Numbered from the stretch's first letter, positions 46,098 to 58,170 are shown. The stretch: DNA of 64,000 nucleotides from Berberis thunbergii (GCA_003290165.1 QNQO01000594.1:434001-498000), one strand, 5' to 3'. Numbers and translations: made by a program. The notes: a model not told the origin generated them from the sequence alone.

Positions 46098-46765
46098 ATT
46101 AGCCACGGTTTTATACAGTGGGCGTAAGACATTGCCACGGCTAAGAGCCGTGGACTACAGGGGCGTCGCAAAATTTTTTTTCATGGCTAAAAACCGTTGC
46201 TAAACATTGTAGCAACGGTTTTATGGTTGAAGGGGGGGCGTTATTTGCAGAAATTAGCAACGGTTATAAACCGTTGCAATAAAACTAGCAACGGTTTTAA
46301 ACCGTGGATAAATTAGCAACGGTTCTAAGCCGTTACTAAGTGTAAATATTCGCAACGGTTATAAACCGTGGCTAACTAGATAGCTACGGTTTATAGCCGT
46401 GGCTAACTATGGCAACGGTTTTTAACCGTGGCTAAGTTTATATATTTGCAACGGTTTTAAACCGTGTCTAAAAGTAGCAACGGTTTCTAGCCGTGGCTAA
46501 CCTTTGCAACGGTTTTGAACCGTGGCTAAGCACATGTATTTGCAACGGTTTTAAACCGTGTCTAAAAGTAGCAACGGTTATTAGCCGTGGCTAACTGTGG
46601 CAACGGTTATAAACCGTGGCTAAATAGTGTAAATTAAACCGTGGCAAAGGTACGAGCAACGGTTTTTAGGCGTAGCAATATGGAACTACGGTGTGAAACC
46701 GTTGGCAATTAAAACAAAATTCAAAAAAAAAAAAATCTGTTTTGTTGCAACGGTGTAAAACCGTT
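46098..46765. repeat. Left subterminal repeat array of the CACTA element
   Basis: More than 20 copies of an imperfect palindrome built on GCAACGGTTTTAAACCGTGG (variants TTATAAACCG, TTTCTAGCCG, GTGTAAAACCG) are spaced by short AT-rich stretches. In CACTA elements such repeats are TNPA-binding sites; that role is inferred here from position and form. Confidence 0.9.
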
Positions 46766-46770
46766 GCAAG

Positions 46771-49700
46771 AAAATATAATCGAAAAAAAAATTTATATTT
46801 TTTTTTCCTGCTGCAGCAAAATCACAGCCGTGGCACCTGCAAAATCAGTCCTTACTATAGTTTGTGTCATGCCTCCGACACGAATAAGAACCACCAAACT
46901 ATATGCTAGATAAATACAAAATCAACTGTAAAAATGAACTTGTCAAGTTTTGACGCCAAACAAAAACATGTAAACAAATAGCATTAATTAATGTACAATA
47001 ACAGGATTAACCTGAACAAATGGAACATAGCTTGTTATATCAGGTTTCGCTCGCATCTAAAACAAAAGAATTTCTCTATGTTTTTTCCAACAATACAAAT
47101 CGCCCTAGTTATAATGTAAGAAAATACATTGATGCCCTTAGGAACAGGCCCCATTTCTTTCGGTAGTTGCTTGTTCAATATACTGAAAATGATGAGAATG
47201 CAGCACCTGGTAGTTGCTTGTATATGGCACCGGTGATGGTTGATACAACGACACACTTTGCACCCCAGAAACAAGCAATGTATGCGCATTCTCCTGTCCA
47301 ACATAATGCGCTGCCCGTACTGGCTCAGACCTTCAGAGCCCTGCAGTATAAAAATTAGTCAGTACTTAATGACAGACAAACATGACCTATAAAGATTGCT
47401 AATAAACCAATGACAGACAAACATGACCTATAATTGCACAGTTATTGAAACAGGACAACATAGATACTCTTTAAGTACTTTATTGCATATGATCTGGACC
47501 TGGGTGTAACAATAAGTTGTAGCAAAAGCACAAGTAGAAGTATCATCATCAACAACATATAGGTTTCATGCTGGAAAAAAAATTCTACTAGACCAGATTA
47601 TATGCTCCTAAAAAAAATTCAAAATATATATGCTAAGTAGAGAGTTTCAAAATATATATGTAGTGTGTTGCAGATAATCCTTAGGTCACTTCTATTTTTT
47701 TGTTTCCAGCACCAACCAATAAATCCGGATTCCAGAGAGAAGAATACATTGTCAACATTTTTTTAAACTAAAAATTAATTATGTTACACCATATAACTTC
47801 CTAGATAAATTTTAGGATTCCTTCCCTTTTAGGAGTAGAAGGACAAGTTTCTGAATAAAGCTCCTCTACGTGAAGCATTGTTCATAAGTTAAACACGAGG
47901 GAAATATTTATTATGCGATATGTTTTCATAATTATAATATTATGCAATAATCATACGTGAAGCATTGTTCATCATATTTATAATATTATGCGATATATTT
48001 TCATAAATAAAAAAAAGCATTGTTCATACGTTAAACACGAGGGAAAAATTTATTCAAAGTAATAAATAAACTGAGTAGTGTTTACTCATGCTTCAGTTTC
48101 CCAATTAATGCATAATATGATTCTGATAATGCACATGGGAGCAATAGGTGTGTTGCTTCTCCACAGCCACAAGTAGAGAGAGTTGTAATAGCTTGTGAAA
48201 TTTGACAACTAGCAAAGAATAGACAATTGGACATCATGAGAACCAGCCAGCCATGTATGTATGTATTTATGGACAAGCACAATTCATTAGCCATACCAAC
48301 CATGTGGAAAGGGTCATTTTTTCCTACTCATTAAAACAACAGTTACTTTCATTGAATTGAATTGGAGGAAGATCACATATTCTACAAATGCAAGTCAGAT
48401 TATTGAGTTCCACACTAACTAACTCCCATTCTGTTGTTCAGGCTACCATTTCTATTTCATCATCAGAATAAATTAGAAAACTTGTTATTGATTTTCGTCG
48501 AATACTTGAAATAGGAAACGTAGTCCTGAAAACAACGAATACAAACCTAGAAGTTCAGTTCAATTGGTGGCATTCACCACCAAATAGGCTACTATATGAT
48601 TTATATATGCAACAGATCGATGAGAGAGGGGACCAAAAACAAAAGAGCAAACATCAGAAGATCAGGGTAGTAGTAAACCAGGATGCATGGGTTCCACCAT
48701 TGATTGGTAATGGTAGGAAAGTAGGGATTTTTGTCCATGAAACATGAGTAGTATGGGGTTACATCTGTGGCCTCTATTTATATAAGTTTTGGTTGTTGTT
48801 TGTGGAAGTGAGTGAGTCCAGCACAGCACACAAGCTAATTAGTGTGGCCTTTATTGATATAAGTTTTGGTTGTTGTCTAAATTATTTCAAATAAATACTA
48901 TGGACACTAACCTTCACATATGGAATGACTTGGAGAACAGCAGACGCGCGTAGAACACTCAGCAATCTCTCAACCGTAGAACACGCAGCACACGCGTGTT
49001 TCTGCGACAAATCAATTCTCACTCGATCAAGTAATCTCTCTATACTTGCATGTGATATCGCGACATCTCAGCAGGTCAACGCTGCGACACAGCAGCAGCA
49101 AACCAAGCAGCAACAGCAACAGCAAAGCAGGGCAGCAGTAGCAGTAACGCGCCAAAGCGTAGCAGCAGCAGCATCAACGCCGCGCATGAAACAGCAGCAG
49201 AAAAAAATTACAGATGTGCTCTGTTTTGCGACAGAGTGCTCTGCCTACCTGCTCCTCGTATAGAGCCAAGCAAAGCTATGCACCTTCACAAGTACTTGCC
49301 ACAATTACCTGCAATTGTCAACCAAGCAAAGTTAGCTTTTATAGCTTGACAAGAAGCTCAAACCAATTATGCATTCGAAGAAAAACAAATGCTGGAAAAA
49401 ATTCAATTCATTCCAACATCTTAAGTTGAAATTTATGTAAAATGGACAGCTGCAATCGGCTACATTCTTCATTTTCGTACAATTGTTTGATAGGCAAAAA
49501 ACTAAAAAATGAGCTGATTTTTTGTAACTTGCAACTTGCAAATAAAATTGCAAGTTCAAAATGCAAATTGCAATAACAAACTCTAAATGCCAATGAATAA
49601 CAAGCACTAAATTGACTTGAATAGGCAACCTTTACTCAATTAAGACATAAGCAACAAATAGCCTATTACATCTTAAGGTCACATTTCTATGTCTAGTTCA

Positions 49701-51371
49701 TGTATCAAAAATGCTTCCAAATATCAGCAACAAACAAGATATATACTGGAACAATTAAAGGAGTCGAGGGGTTAATGAACAAACCGGTGATTGCTTTCTC
49801 ATAAATCAGCTTAAGTATTGAAGCCAACAATATATGCATGTTGGTAGAGCTATTAGTTCTCTGTCTTGGAGTAGTTTCCTACTTTAAATTCTTCAAGACT
49901 CACCAATTTACTTCCTTCACCTAATCCAACCACCTCAATGATCATTCAATGTTCTCACATGGACTGCTGATATTAAGAGATGCCTTCCCTGTGGGCTTCC
50001 CACCACTTACAAAATACTAGGGACATAAAAATATGAGCTCTATGATCAGCTTCAGTTATCAGAAGTTCTATAGTTACTCCTCCATTGACCACCAGCTTTT
50101 AATCTGCCAGTTATCAGTTCTATAGTTACTCCTTCATGAACTATTCTGCCAGCCTTTAATCTGACTGTGCGTGATTCATTACTCACATTGCAAATGTATA
50201 ATTCATACTTCACGTTTTTCAAATGTGTGGATGGGCTTGTCTGAAGAACTTGTCTTTGCACTGTTCTTATTGTTTCAAGTTTGGCACTTGTAGAAGTTTT
50301 CATTTTGGGTTAATTTGGTTATTTATTTTTGGATTATGTTCTTACTCATGCTGAAACTCCGTGTAAACTTTTAGTGTAAGAGCACACTCATAATTGTAGT
50401 GTAAAATCCTTGTTTAGGAGACTTTTCGTACAGAGTTTGGCCTATTAACCCTACATTGTTAGTGTAGAAAGACATTTGTGCAAAAAAGTAATATTTGTTG
50501 TAAACTTCAGGAACGCTCTATGGAGGACACTCCACTTTAGAACACTGTGAGGTGCACGTTATGAGAGGGCTCTTCTCTTTCATTCTAATGAAAGTTAGGC
50601 CACAAGAGGAAAGCATATTCTGGCACTGATGGCACCAAGAGATTGGGGGGACATGGATCCATAAATAGAAAGGAGGAAATTAATGAGATGATATTTTGGC
50701 ATTATCTAAAAGGTCAGAATAGTCTGGTGTATCAGTGTGTGTTCAGAAACTGTTATCTCATTGAAGAATATAGTTATCTTACAACTGGTGGGTTCGGGTT
50801 TCCATTTACATGTAATCAGATTGTATGTCGTCTTGGTTATTTACCCTGGTGTGGTCTGTTACCTATAACACCCAGTGTTGTATTTGAGCCTACTCTCAAC
50901 TTTCTCCCATTTCACAGAGTTAATAGGTAAAGAGACATGTAGGGTGTGAAACCTAATCAACATGATGACTCGCATTGCAAAACATTACTATGCTGTTTGG
51001 AGGAGCCTGAAGACATCGCATATCTGAAATGCCTTCTGTAACAAAAACTTTACTATGCTGAGGCAGAAAAGAACTTAAGAAATGTGGGAGAGTACTTACG
51101 TATTTCTTACTATAGATGATGAGGAGGAGGAGGATGATTATGATGATAATAATAATAACAATAACAATAACAATAACAATAACAATAATAATAATTCAAA
51201 CAAGTTTTTATCCAAATTTGCATTGAATGAAAATGTGCTCAACGCAAGGAATCCACAACTAGTGTATTTTGAACAGAATATCAAGGCTCCATGAACAGGA
51301 CCAAACTCTAGAAGAAAATAAGTTTTCTAAGGTATAACAAACTACGAAAAGACTATTGGTTATCAAAATAC
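46771..51371. other. CACTA interior, left part: repeats and unidentified exon-like pieces
   Basis: Short duplications occur: ATGACAGACAAACATGACCT at ~47370 and ~47410; TGAAGCATTGTTCAT/ACACGAGGGAAA blocks at 47870-48050; ATATAAGTTTTGGTTGTTGT at ~48780 and ~48858; CAGTTATCAGTTCTATAGTT-like copies at 50055-50150. A CAG/GCA-rich tract lies at 49066-49205. Minus-strand frames at 47200-47330 (SLYQPSPVPYTSNYQVLHSH), 48065-48190 (STCGCGEATHLLLPC) and 50050-50300 (KYELYICNVSNESRTVRLKA) look like coding remnants. I could not name them; they may be further captured fragments. Confidence 0.45.
51116..51196. repeat. Trinucleotide/hexanucleotide microsatellite
   Basis: GAGGAGGAGGATGATTATGA followed by AAT and AACAAT units. 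Simple sequence with no coding role implied. Confidence 0.9.
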
Positions 51372-51717
51372 CTTTCATAGGTAAATGCTCAGATTCAGAT
51401 GAGTTTGAACCAACAGCCACAAAAAGGCCCCCGTTCGGTTGTTGGGTACTACGAACATCTTGCCCTTCTGAGTGCTTCAAGCAAAAAGCCCTCAACTCAA
51501 CCTAAAGCAGTTCCAAGAAATCAAAATTACATTCAAGACACAATTAAACAAGAAAATATATTTTGCATGTCGACGTTAATGAGACGGAGTTAGGAAGTAA
51601 AGCCTGGCAAGGCAAATAAGAGGAGACTCACATTTTCACAACTTATCTTCCCCCAAATCTCCATCCTATGTCCTGCCTCCCTTGCACATATAGGATGGAA
51701 AGCAGTCCTGCAAGTTC
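51372..51717 (-). pseudogene. Captured extended-PHD-finger gene fragment (two exons)
   Basis: Minus strand. Exon 51632-51717 follows a TGTCCAG acceptor and encodes TCRTAFHPICAREAGHRMEI then WGKISCEN, ending at a GTGAGT donor. Exon 51372-51501 follows a TTTAG acceptor and encodes VELRAFCLKHSEGQDV and a Ser-rich tail, ending at GTATTT. The spacing of Cys and His (C…FHPxCAREAxHRMEVWG…RAFCxKHSE) is the second half of the extended PHD domain of plant chromatin-reading proteins. Intron and phase are intact across the pair, so the fragment was copied as genomic DNA. The first zinc-binding half and the rest of the gene are missing. Confidence 0.85.
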
Positions 51718-52184
51718 CTGGACATAATCAAATAAAAAAAGCTCGTCATAACAGGGACCAGTTATCAAACTAGAATCCATATGAATAACATTACTTCAAT
51801 TACGAAAAAGTAACAACCACCAATAGACTACAGCGACCGATCCTTGTACTAGACCATGTAAGTTTCAGCTAGAATCTAGTAAAAACCAATATTAGCTGGC
51901 ACTGTTTTTTTTTTTTTTTTGGCATCAACGAGAGAAATAAAAGGTCCAGAAACTTCATATGCTGTCTAAAAGGAATGTATATATCTGATTCAAACATCTA
52001 GTAACAAAAATATCAAGAAGTACCCATATGAATATTATTTCAGTTACAAACCTACTGAATACTTGCTCATAAAGTTTTTCAAACTAATTCAGAACAAAGT
52101 AAGATTGTTAGAGAGGACAGGCAAGGGTAAACACATCCAAACCTCAGGGATATATTATGCACAATGATTTTGAGAAGAAGAAGA

Positions 52185-52425
52185 TCATTTCTTACGAGCA
52201 AATGCAGCAGCAATTCCACCAGCAACAAGTCCCACAGCAGTTGCAGCAATGCCTATACCAATCACACCATCTGCAGCATAAAAGACAATCTTAGGTCTCC
52301 TTGACATGGAAGGAAAATATGTCAGCAGTTCAATTACATCAGTCAGCAATGATATTGTCACCTTTGGCTATTTTATCTTCAACTGTCTTCTTCAAAGTCT
52401 GGGCTTGCCTCCAGTCTGGTGCAAT
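52185..52425 (-). pseudogene. FIS1: Captured FIS1 fragment (last two exons)
   Basis: Minus strand. Exon 52362-52425 encodes IAPDWRQAQTLKKTVEDKIA plus K and ends at a GTGACA donor. Exon 52185-52270 follows a TGCAG acceptor, completes the split codon (DGVIGIG…) and runs through a hydrophobic, alanine/glycine-rich membrane anchor to ARKK and TGA at 52185-52187. This is the C-terminus of the mitochondrial/peroxisomal fission protein FIS1: the end of the TPR-like helix bundle, the tail anchor and the basic luminal tail. The frame is undamaged. The anchor alone could target a fused peptide to mitochondria or peroxisomes if translated in frame, which is inference. Confidence 0.92.
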
Positions 52426-52658
52426 CTACAAAATCAAATTCAACAAAGGTTGTAAGCTTCAGAAAAAAGAAAAAAAAACCTACAAAAGCAAGAGACTGCA
52501 ATCAATACAAACCATATCATACAACCTAAACATTCTAAGTTTTCTATTTTTTTTTTGTTTTTCAATTCTGCAATTACATAGCACCGCTAGGAAAGGTTGA
52601 AACTGGATTCATGCATATCATACAACCAAAAAACAACATTATAATGAGTTTAATTTAC

Positions 52659-52793
52659 CTGCCATTCGGGTGAATCCCAATAATCCACCATCTTGCTTCA
52701 TTGATCAGGATCAAAATTTTGAGGAACAGGTAAATTCCTTATAATAGTCCTAACATCAATTCCTTATCTAAATGCAGAATTGGGAGCCATGGG
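52659..52793 (-). pseudogene. Orphan exon with TNPA-like (Transposase_24) wording
   Basis: Minus strand, between a TTTGCAG acceptor and a GTAAAT donor. One frame reads MAPNSAFR-stop-GIDVRTI, IRNLPVPQNFDPDQ-stop-SK and MVDYWDSPEWQ. The VPxxxDPDQW…VDYW pattern resembles the block VPNGVREEDWKEFV of the TNPA-like protein in this element and the related Transposase_24 family. Both stops are TGA or TAA-type lesions at plausible Tyr/Trp positions. It lies between the DUF21 and FIS1 fragments on the same strand. Confidence 0.45.
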
Positions 52794-52942
52794 CTGCAAA
52801 TCAATGGCGACAATGAGAGGAAGATCAAATAAAAAGGAATAAGAATCGAACCAAGATAGTCACGTACAAAATACTCTCAAACAAGTAATGCAATGGATTT
52901 GACACATAAAATGGCTTCAAAGTTTCTGTTATTAAGAATTAC

Positions 52943-53468
52943 CAGGTACAAAATATGCAGGCTTCTGTGCCATATCCCCCACCTTAGAACTTTCTAGTAT
53001 CTCACCCTGCAAAATCAAACAGAGAATAACTCTGTTGGCATCAGAAAATTGTTACCCAATCCAACATTATAGAAATAAAGTTGTGATTAGAAAATGAGAA
53101 AATTAGTTTACCTTTGGTACATAATCTAACAGATCCATTGCATAAGCAATACGTACTATGTTATCAATCCGCTGCTCAAAAACAGGCACCCTAAAAATGT
53201 CTACATCTACCAGAGGCGTCATCACCTCCCTGACATGAGTATCTTTTATCTCTAACACGTTTTCAATCATATCCTGCAAAACAGCCCTAAAATATTAGAA
53301 TGACGGGAAAAGTTCCTTTTTCTCAAACAGTAAAATACGGATATGGTACACATCTAATAACAACTCCAAAAGTGCACATGTGCAACCTGTTCTTCCTCTT
53401 CTATAGCCCCACTGAGTTCTGCTCCTCGAAGCATCAGCTTCAACTCCTCTTCGGTAACATATGGTTCA
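52943..53468 (-). pseudogene. Captured DUF21/CBS-domain (CNNM-type) plastid protein fragment, three exons
   Basis: Minus strand. Exon 53387-53468 encodes EPYVTEEELKLMLRGAELSG then AIEEEEQ. Exon 53112-53273 encodes DMIENVLEIKDTHVREVMTP, LVDVDIFRVPVFEQRIDNIV and AYAMDLLDYVPK. Exon 52943-53006 encodes GEILESSKVGDMAQKPAYFV then P. All acceptors and donors are consensus and the phases agree. This is the junction from DUF21 into the CBS pair of plant CBS-DUF21 proteins (At1g55930/At3g13070 type). About 20 codons expected between LVDV and RVPVFEQ are missing without a frame change. The membrane domain and the C-terminal transporter-associated domain are absent. Confidence 0.9.
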
Positions 53469-53730
53469 CTGCATAAACAAACCAAGTAACAAGTGAGTTG
53501 CACATCACCTTTCACAATAAAATCCACAAAGGAAACATACTAGTCATCCATGATAACGATCACTAGTTTAGCAGTAGGTATGCAAGAACATAAATTATAT
53601 TTTGATGTATATTGCATTCAAGACATGTACATCACCTAAGTGCAACCCTGGATGCCTGTAGACTAACACTTGCCCAGAAATTTGTCCATCACCACTGTAT
53701 TTCAGAAAATATAGACCTCAGATGCCCCTA

Positions 53731-55391
53731 TCAATCATCAAGTTCCGCATGAGTTCTACACCATACGAAGAAATCACCAACGTCCAAATCCCCCATCTTG
53801 TCTCCTTTTGGATCACTTTTGTAAAGTTTCACCCCAGTCTTGAATTTGAAGCACAAGGAAAGTCTGATCTCTGTTGCAGGGTTCAATGATCCATGACAAG
53901 CGCAAGAGAATTGATGGATAGGATCTACAACATCTAATGCTATCGCAATGACATTCCTTTCCCAATCACAAACTTTGTATCTCCTTGACACTAAAGGAAC
54001 AGGATTGCTTGGAGAAGGAAACCTCGCAACACCTTGAGAAGATGATGGTAATGGAGATGGTGGTAATGGAGATGGAGGTACTGAAGATGGTGGTAACGGA
54101 GATGGAGGTAATGGATTATCTGGTTGCCTTGTCGATTGTGCACCGGATGACGGTGTATCTTCAGTTCTTTGAACAACTCCTTGTATTCCCTCACTTGTTG
54201 ATGGTCTTACATAAGTTCCACTTTCAAGTCTCTCTCGTATCCATCTAACATTTTCTTCCAATCTTTCATATTTTTCTTCCCTTTTTTTGGCTTCCAATGT
54301 TTTTTCCAATAGCAATGAACGAGCGGGAAGTGCAGCATCATACTTCCTTTTAGAGACAGTGGTTCCAACACAACGAGTACGCCCCCTCGCTTCTTGGCCA
54401 AACACTTGGCTTAGAGGATCCTCATCAATAGTGAGGTCAATGTTACCTTGAGTTGAAGATTCTTGCAATGCAGCTTTTTTTGCTTTAACTTGTTCCTTCA
54501 AAAGAATGAAAAAATAAAATAAATCAGGACACAAATAATATTCAAACAACTACAAAGTAAATTAAGAATTGGGTATAAAAGACATCATTGGGCACATACC
54601 ATATATTGTTCAGAACCACGCGTAGGTTTTCCATCCTTTCCCATGTGACAGGCAATCCATATGTCAGTGCGTGTGACTGGTTCTCCATCAGGGTTCTTCT
54701 CAACCTATATACTTGAAAGATTAGTCTCAGCCTATAAAGTTAAATGGTATATAATATCGTACTAGTAGCTAGAAACTCAATTACCATTTCGTACTCTACT
54801 TCCGCAGCACTCTTTTGGCCACCCCCCCATACATACTTTGAAGCCTTTTTGTTTTTTGCATTTTGGTCTCTAATTGCCTTCGCTTCAGGGGTGCTCTCAT
54901 GGCGAACAAACTCCTTCCAATCCTCCTCTCTTACACCATTTGGAACATGCTTCTCTTGTTCCTCAATGGTAGGATACTTATCCAAATAATTCTTCCTAAG
55001 ATGTGCCTTGAACCTTCTATAATATTCAGGCATTTTCAAATGCACACTCTTTTTCACATAATTTGGAATGTCGTATTCACGCTGCAAATAAGCAATTGAG
55101 ATATAAGTTGAAAATAATATAAGACATTATGAAAATCAAATATGTAAATCTCACCTTGAGGCCATTCCACACATCCTCTTTGTAGTTGTCAGTAACATGG
55201 TGCCAACCCTTGAATTTGATGGGCACCAGGGTTTCAACAAGCTTTCCAATGTTTTTATTGAAATTTCTAGCACCATGTCTAACTGCTAAACCGTGGACGT
55301 TGAACTGTATGGTTTGTTTAACTTCAATGTCATCATTTGTAGATCTGGTGACATCAATGGTGGAGAGATCACTGCCGCGAGTACTATCCAT
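53731..55391 (-). CDS. CACTA TNPA-like protein (Transposase_24 family), four exons
   Basis: The exons 55155-55391, 54785-55081, 54600-54704 and 53731-54495 join in phase 0 at consensus splice sites into an uninterrupted frame of about 467 codons. The chosen start is the ATG at 55391 (MDSTRGSD). Exon 1 carries NKNIGKLVETLVPIKFKGWH, and exon 2 YYRRFKAHLRKNYLDKYPTI and NKKASKYVWGGGQ. Exon 3 carries DIWIACHMGKDGKPTRGSEQ, a block typical of plant Ptta/En/Spm TNPA-type proteins. Exon 4 has a charged coiled-coil-like helix (LLEKTLEAKKREEKYERLEE), a Pro/Ser-rich linker and a C-terminal domain (KVCDWERNVIAIALDVVDPI). The expected role is binding the subterminal repeats. No stop or frameshift was found, so this gene may still be functional. 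Confidence 0.8.
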
Positions 55392-55675
55392 CTCTATCAA
55401 TGAAGACAGTTATAGATATTAACCATTATCAAACAAAAAGATATAAGAATCAACTATATACACCACATTTATAGATAATTTCATTCCACAACATATCACC
55501 ACAAATAGTTTTTTATAAAGCATTGGAAAAGCCAATCTGAATACATAGCTACAAAGCTTCCCTTTCCCAACTCAAAAGTCTAAATAAGAAAAAAAGACAA
55601 AATATTTGGTCTCAACCAAAGAGGATAACTAAAATAGCATTAGAAATGCATCAAAAAATATTGTAGCATAGTCAA

Positions 55676-58170
55676 TTAAAATTCCAGTAAGCTCTTCAGG
55701 TTGGGGTTGTCTTTCAAGATGCTTTGATACATAGTGGGAATTTCCTTTTTATCGACATTAGTGTTCAAGCCTCTTTGAGTATGTAGAACTACATGCCACC
55801 TGTCATTTGATTGATCTTTCGAATAAAATACTCCACTTGCTTCTTGAGCTAAAATGAATGGATCATCTTCCACCTTTCTTTTGTCTTTTAGCTTCGACAA
55901 GTTTACCATCTCATGGTTCCAAATTCCTCAATCACACCTTTGTGTGCCAACTGAAGATCTGTTTTGTTGATCACTTTAGCACATAAGATATTAAAGAATA
56001 AGCTAATTCTTTGAATAGCAATTCTTAAATCTTTATCCTTCTTGTCACGAAAAACATGTCTAAGCAAAACTGTAAGTAAATGTTGCATAATGACATGGTA
56101 ATCATGTGACTTTAGTCCTCTTAGCTCCAGGGGATTGCCAAAAACGCAATTACTCAACTTGGATGAAAATCCACTCGGCAATTTCAACTCTTTTAGTGTA
56201 TCCATAAATACTTTTTTTTCTTTCTTGGTCAAGGCAAAAGATGCTTTTGGCATTGAAGTTTTTCCCGTTTCATTGTCATGGCTCAACCAATATCTCTTAT
56301 GAGTTCCCATGTCTTCCATATCTTTTCGAGCATTCTCACCATCCTTTGTTTTCTTAGAGACATTCAACAATATGTTCAGTAAGTGTTCAATGACATTCTT
56401 TTCAGTATGCATCACATCAATATTATGTTGTAGCTCAACAAACTTCCAGTACGGCAAATCAAACAAAATGGACCTTCTAGACCACGGTGGCGCAATGTTA
56501 TTGGTTGGTTCATCATTGACGTTATCATTATCAATCATATTCTTGCGCTTTTGCCCACTAACCCTACCTTGTGTAGAACTACCTTCCAAAATTTCCACTA
56601 TCCTTCGTTCAACTTCTTCGCCAGATAACCGTTGTGGAGCACGACGATGCTCAACATCTTTGTTGAATCCCTTGTCATCTCTAAACTTGTGTTTTGTAGG
56701 TAAAAAACGTCGATGGCCTCTATAGCATATCTTCCGACTGTTTGAAAGACGTTCAGATTCTACATCATCAACACAAATAGGGCATGCATTATAACCATGA
56801 ACATTACAACCAGCTAGAGTCCCATAAGCAGGAAAGTCATGGATACCCCAAAACAACATTGCTTTCAACCGGAAATTGCTTTTAGTACACACATCCCAAG
56901 TTGAAACACCATCTGCCCACAATTCCTTCAACTCTTCTACTAATGGCTCCAGGTAAACATCAATATTCTTTCCGGGTGCTTTTGGCCCTGATATTAACAA
57001 GGTTAACAAACAAAACTCCTTTTTCATGCATAAAGAAGGTGGAAGATTCAAAGGTGCTATTATTACTGGCCAACAACTATAAGCATTACTTAGATTTCCA
57101 CGTGGGTTGAAACCATCAGTCGATATTGCAAGTCTCAAATTCCTACTATCAGAGGCAAACTCTGGCCATTTCATATTTGTTAAAGCCCATTGTGCTGAAT
57201 CACATGGATGTCTCATCAAATTCCCATTTGAACAAGCATCCTTGTGCCAAGTCATTGCTTCACCAATCCACGGTATGCTAAAAAATCTTTTCAACCTTGG
57301 AATTAATGGAAAATACTTTACAACCTTTTTAACTTCTTTCCTGTATACCTTGCCGGAGTCGTTCTCATCGACATCCACACAAACCTTATACCTACGCTCC
57401 CCACATTTTGGACAACCAACCAGACCCTCATATTCTTTCCAATAGAGTATGCATCCATTGGCACATGCATGTATTGTCTTACATTCCATCCCCATATCTT
57501 TAATTGTGGTTTTCATGTTTGGGTAGTTATCTGGCAAATTACAATCATCCGGCAATAAGGTTTTTAGCCATTTTAACAACATCGTCACACTATTACCACT
57601 CCAACTAAAACGAGTCTTGAAATTCTGCAATTCAATAATGGTGGACAACATGGTCTTATCCTTAGGACACCCTTTGTACAAAGGCACAGTCGCTTTTTCC
57701 TTATACTTTTGATACTTCTTGTTCATAACTGTCTCAGGTTCACGAGAAAGTTCCGGACCACCTTCTGGATTACCGCCAAGACATTCTTCATTTATCCCAT
57801 CATCAGCCTCCACAGTTTGCATGTTGAGGAATACATCATCAACTAGCTCGCTCATCCTAGGATATTCACATACATCATCAAGTTCAGCCACTTCTGTCAT
57901 AGGTACACCAATCACATGCTTGTTTATATTCTCTCCATGATGTATCCACGTGACATAATTGGTATCAATGCCATGGCTTAACAAATGAACACCTATGTCG
58001 TCAACACTAATGTTTCCCCTCGAGTTCCTACATCGAACACATGGGCAAGGAAAAAGACTCTCTCCATTTGCATTATCCTCAACAAACTGTTGGAATTGTC
58101 TAACGCCATTTATATACATTGCACTTCCCCGTTTGTTCATCCATGACTTGTCTAAAGGAATTGTTGACAT
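55676..58170 (-). pseudogene. CACTA TNPD transposase, truncated near its C-terminus
   Basis: The uninterrupted frame 55903-58170 (ATG at 58170, MSTIPLDKSWM) gives 755 residues. Transpos_assoc domain: residues ~5-80, with FPCPCVRCRNSRG. A Cys pair CPKCGERRYK follows at ~265. The tnp2 (transposase_21) catalytic region spans ~290-500: FFSIPWIGEAMTWHKDA, LRLAISTDGFNPRGN, GNVHGYNACPIC-like. The start of DUF4218 is at ~640-755 (SHDYHVIMQHLLTVLLRHVF). It then stops. One frame over, 55676-55909 reads DDPFILAQEASGVFYSKD, like the end of the DUF4216 domain, so the rest of DUF4218 and most of DUF4216 look deleted. A TGTGTGTAG sequence just upstream of the ATG could be a 5'UTR intron acceptor. The catalytic part is intact, but activity without the C-terminus is uncertain. 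Confidence 0.85.

Noticed and set aside
46098..46765. Regularly spaced short repeats resembling a CRISPR array
   Set aside because: The repeats are degenerate palindromes with irregular spacing next to CACTA termini in a plant nuclear context; they are subterminal transposase-binding repeats.
48925..49263. Glutamine- and alanine-rich frame of 112 codons
   Set aside because: Produced by a CAG/GCA-rich simple tract inside the CACTA element; no conserved flanking domain. It may be a remnant of a Gln-rich protein but cannot be supported.
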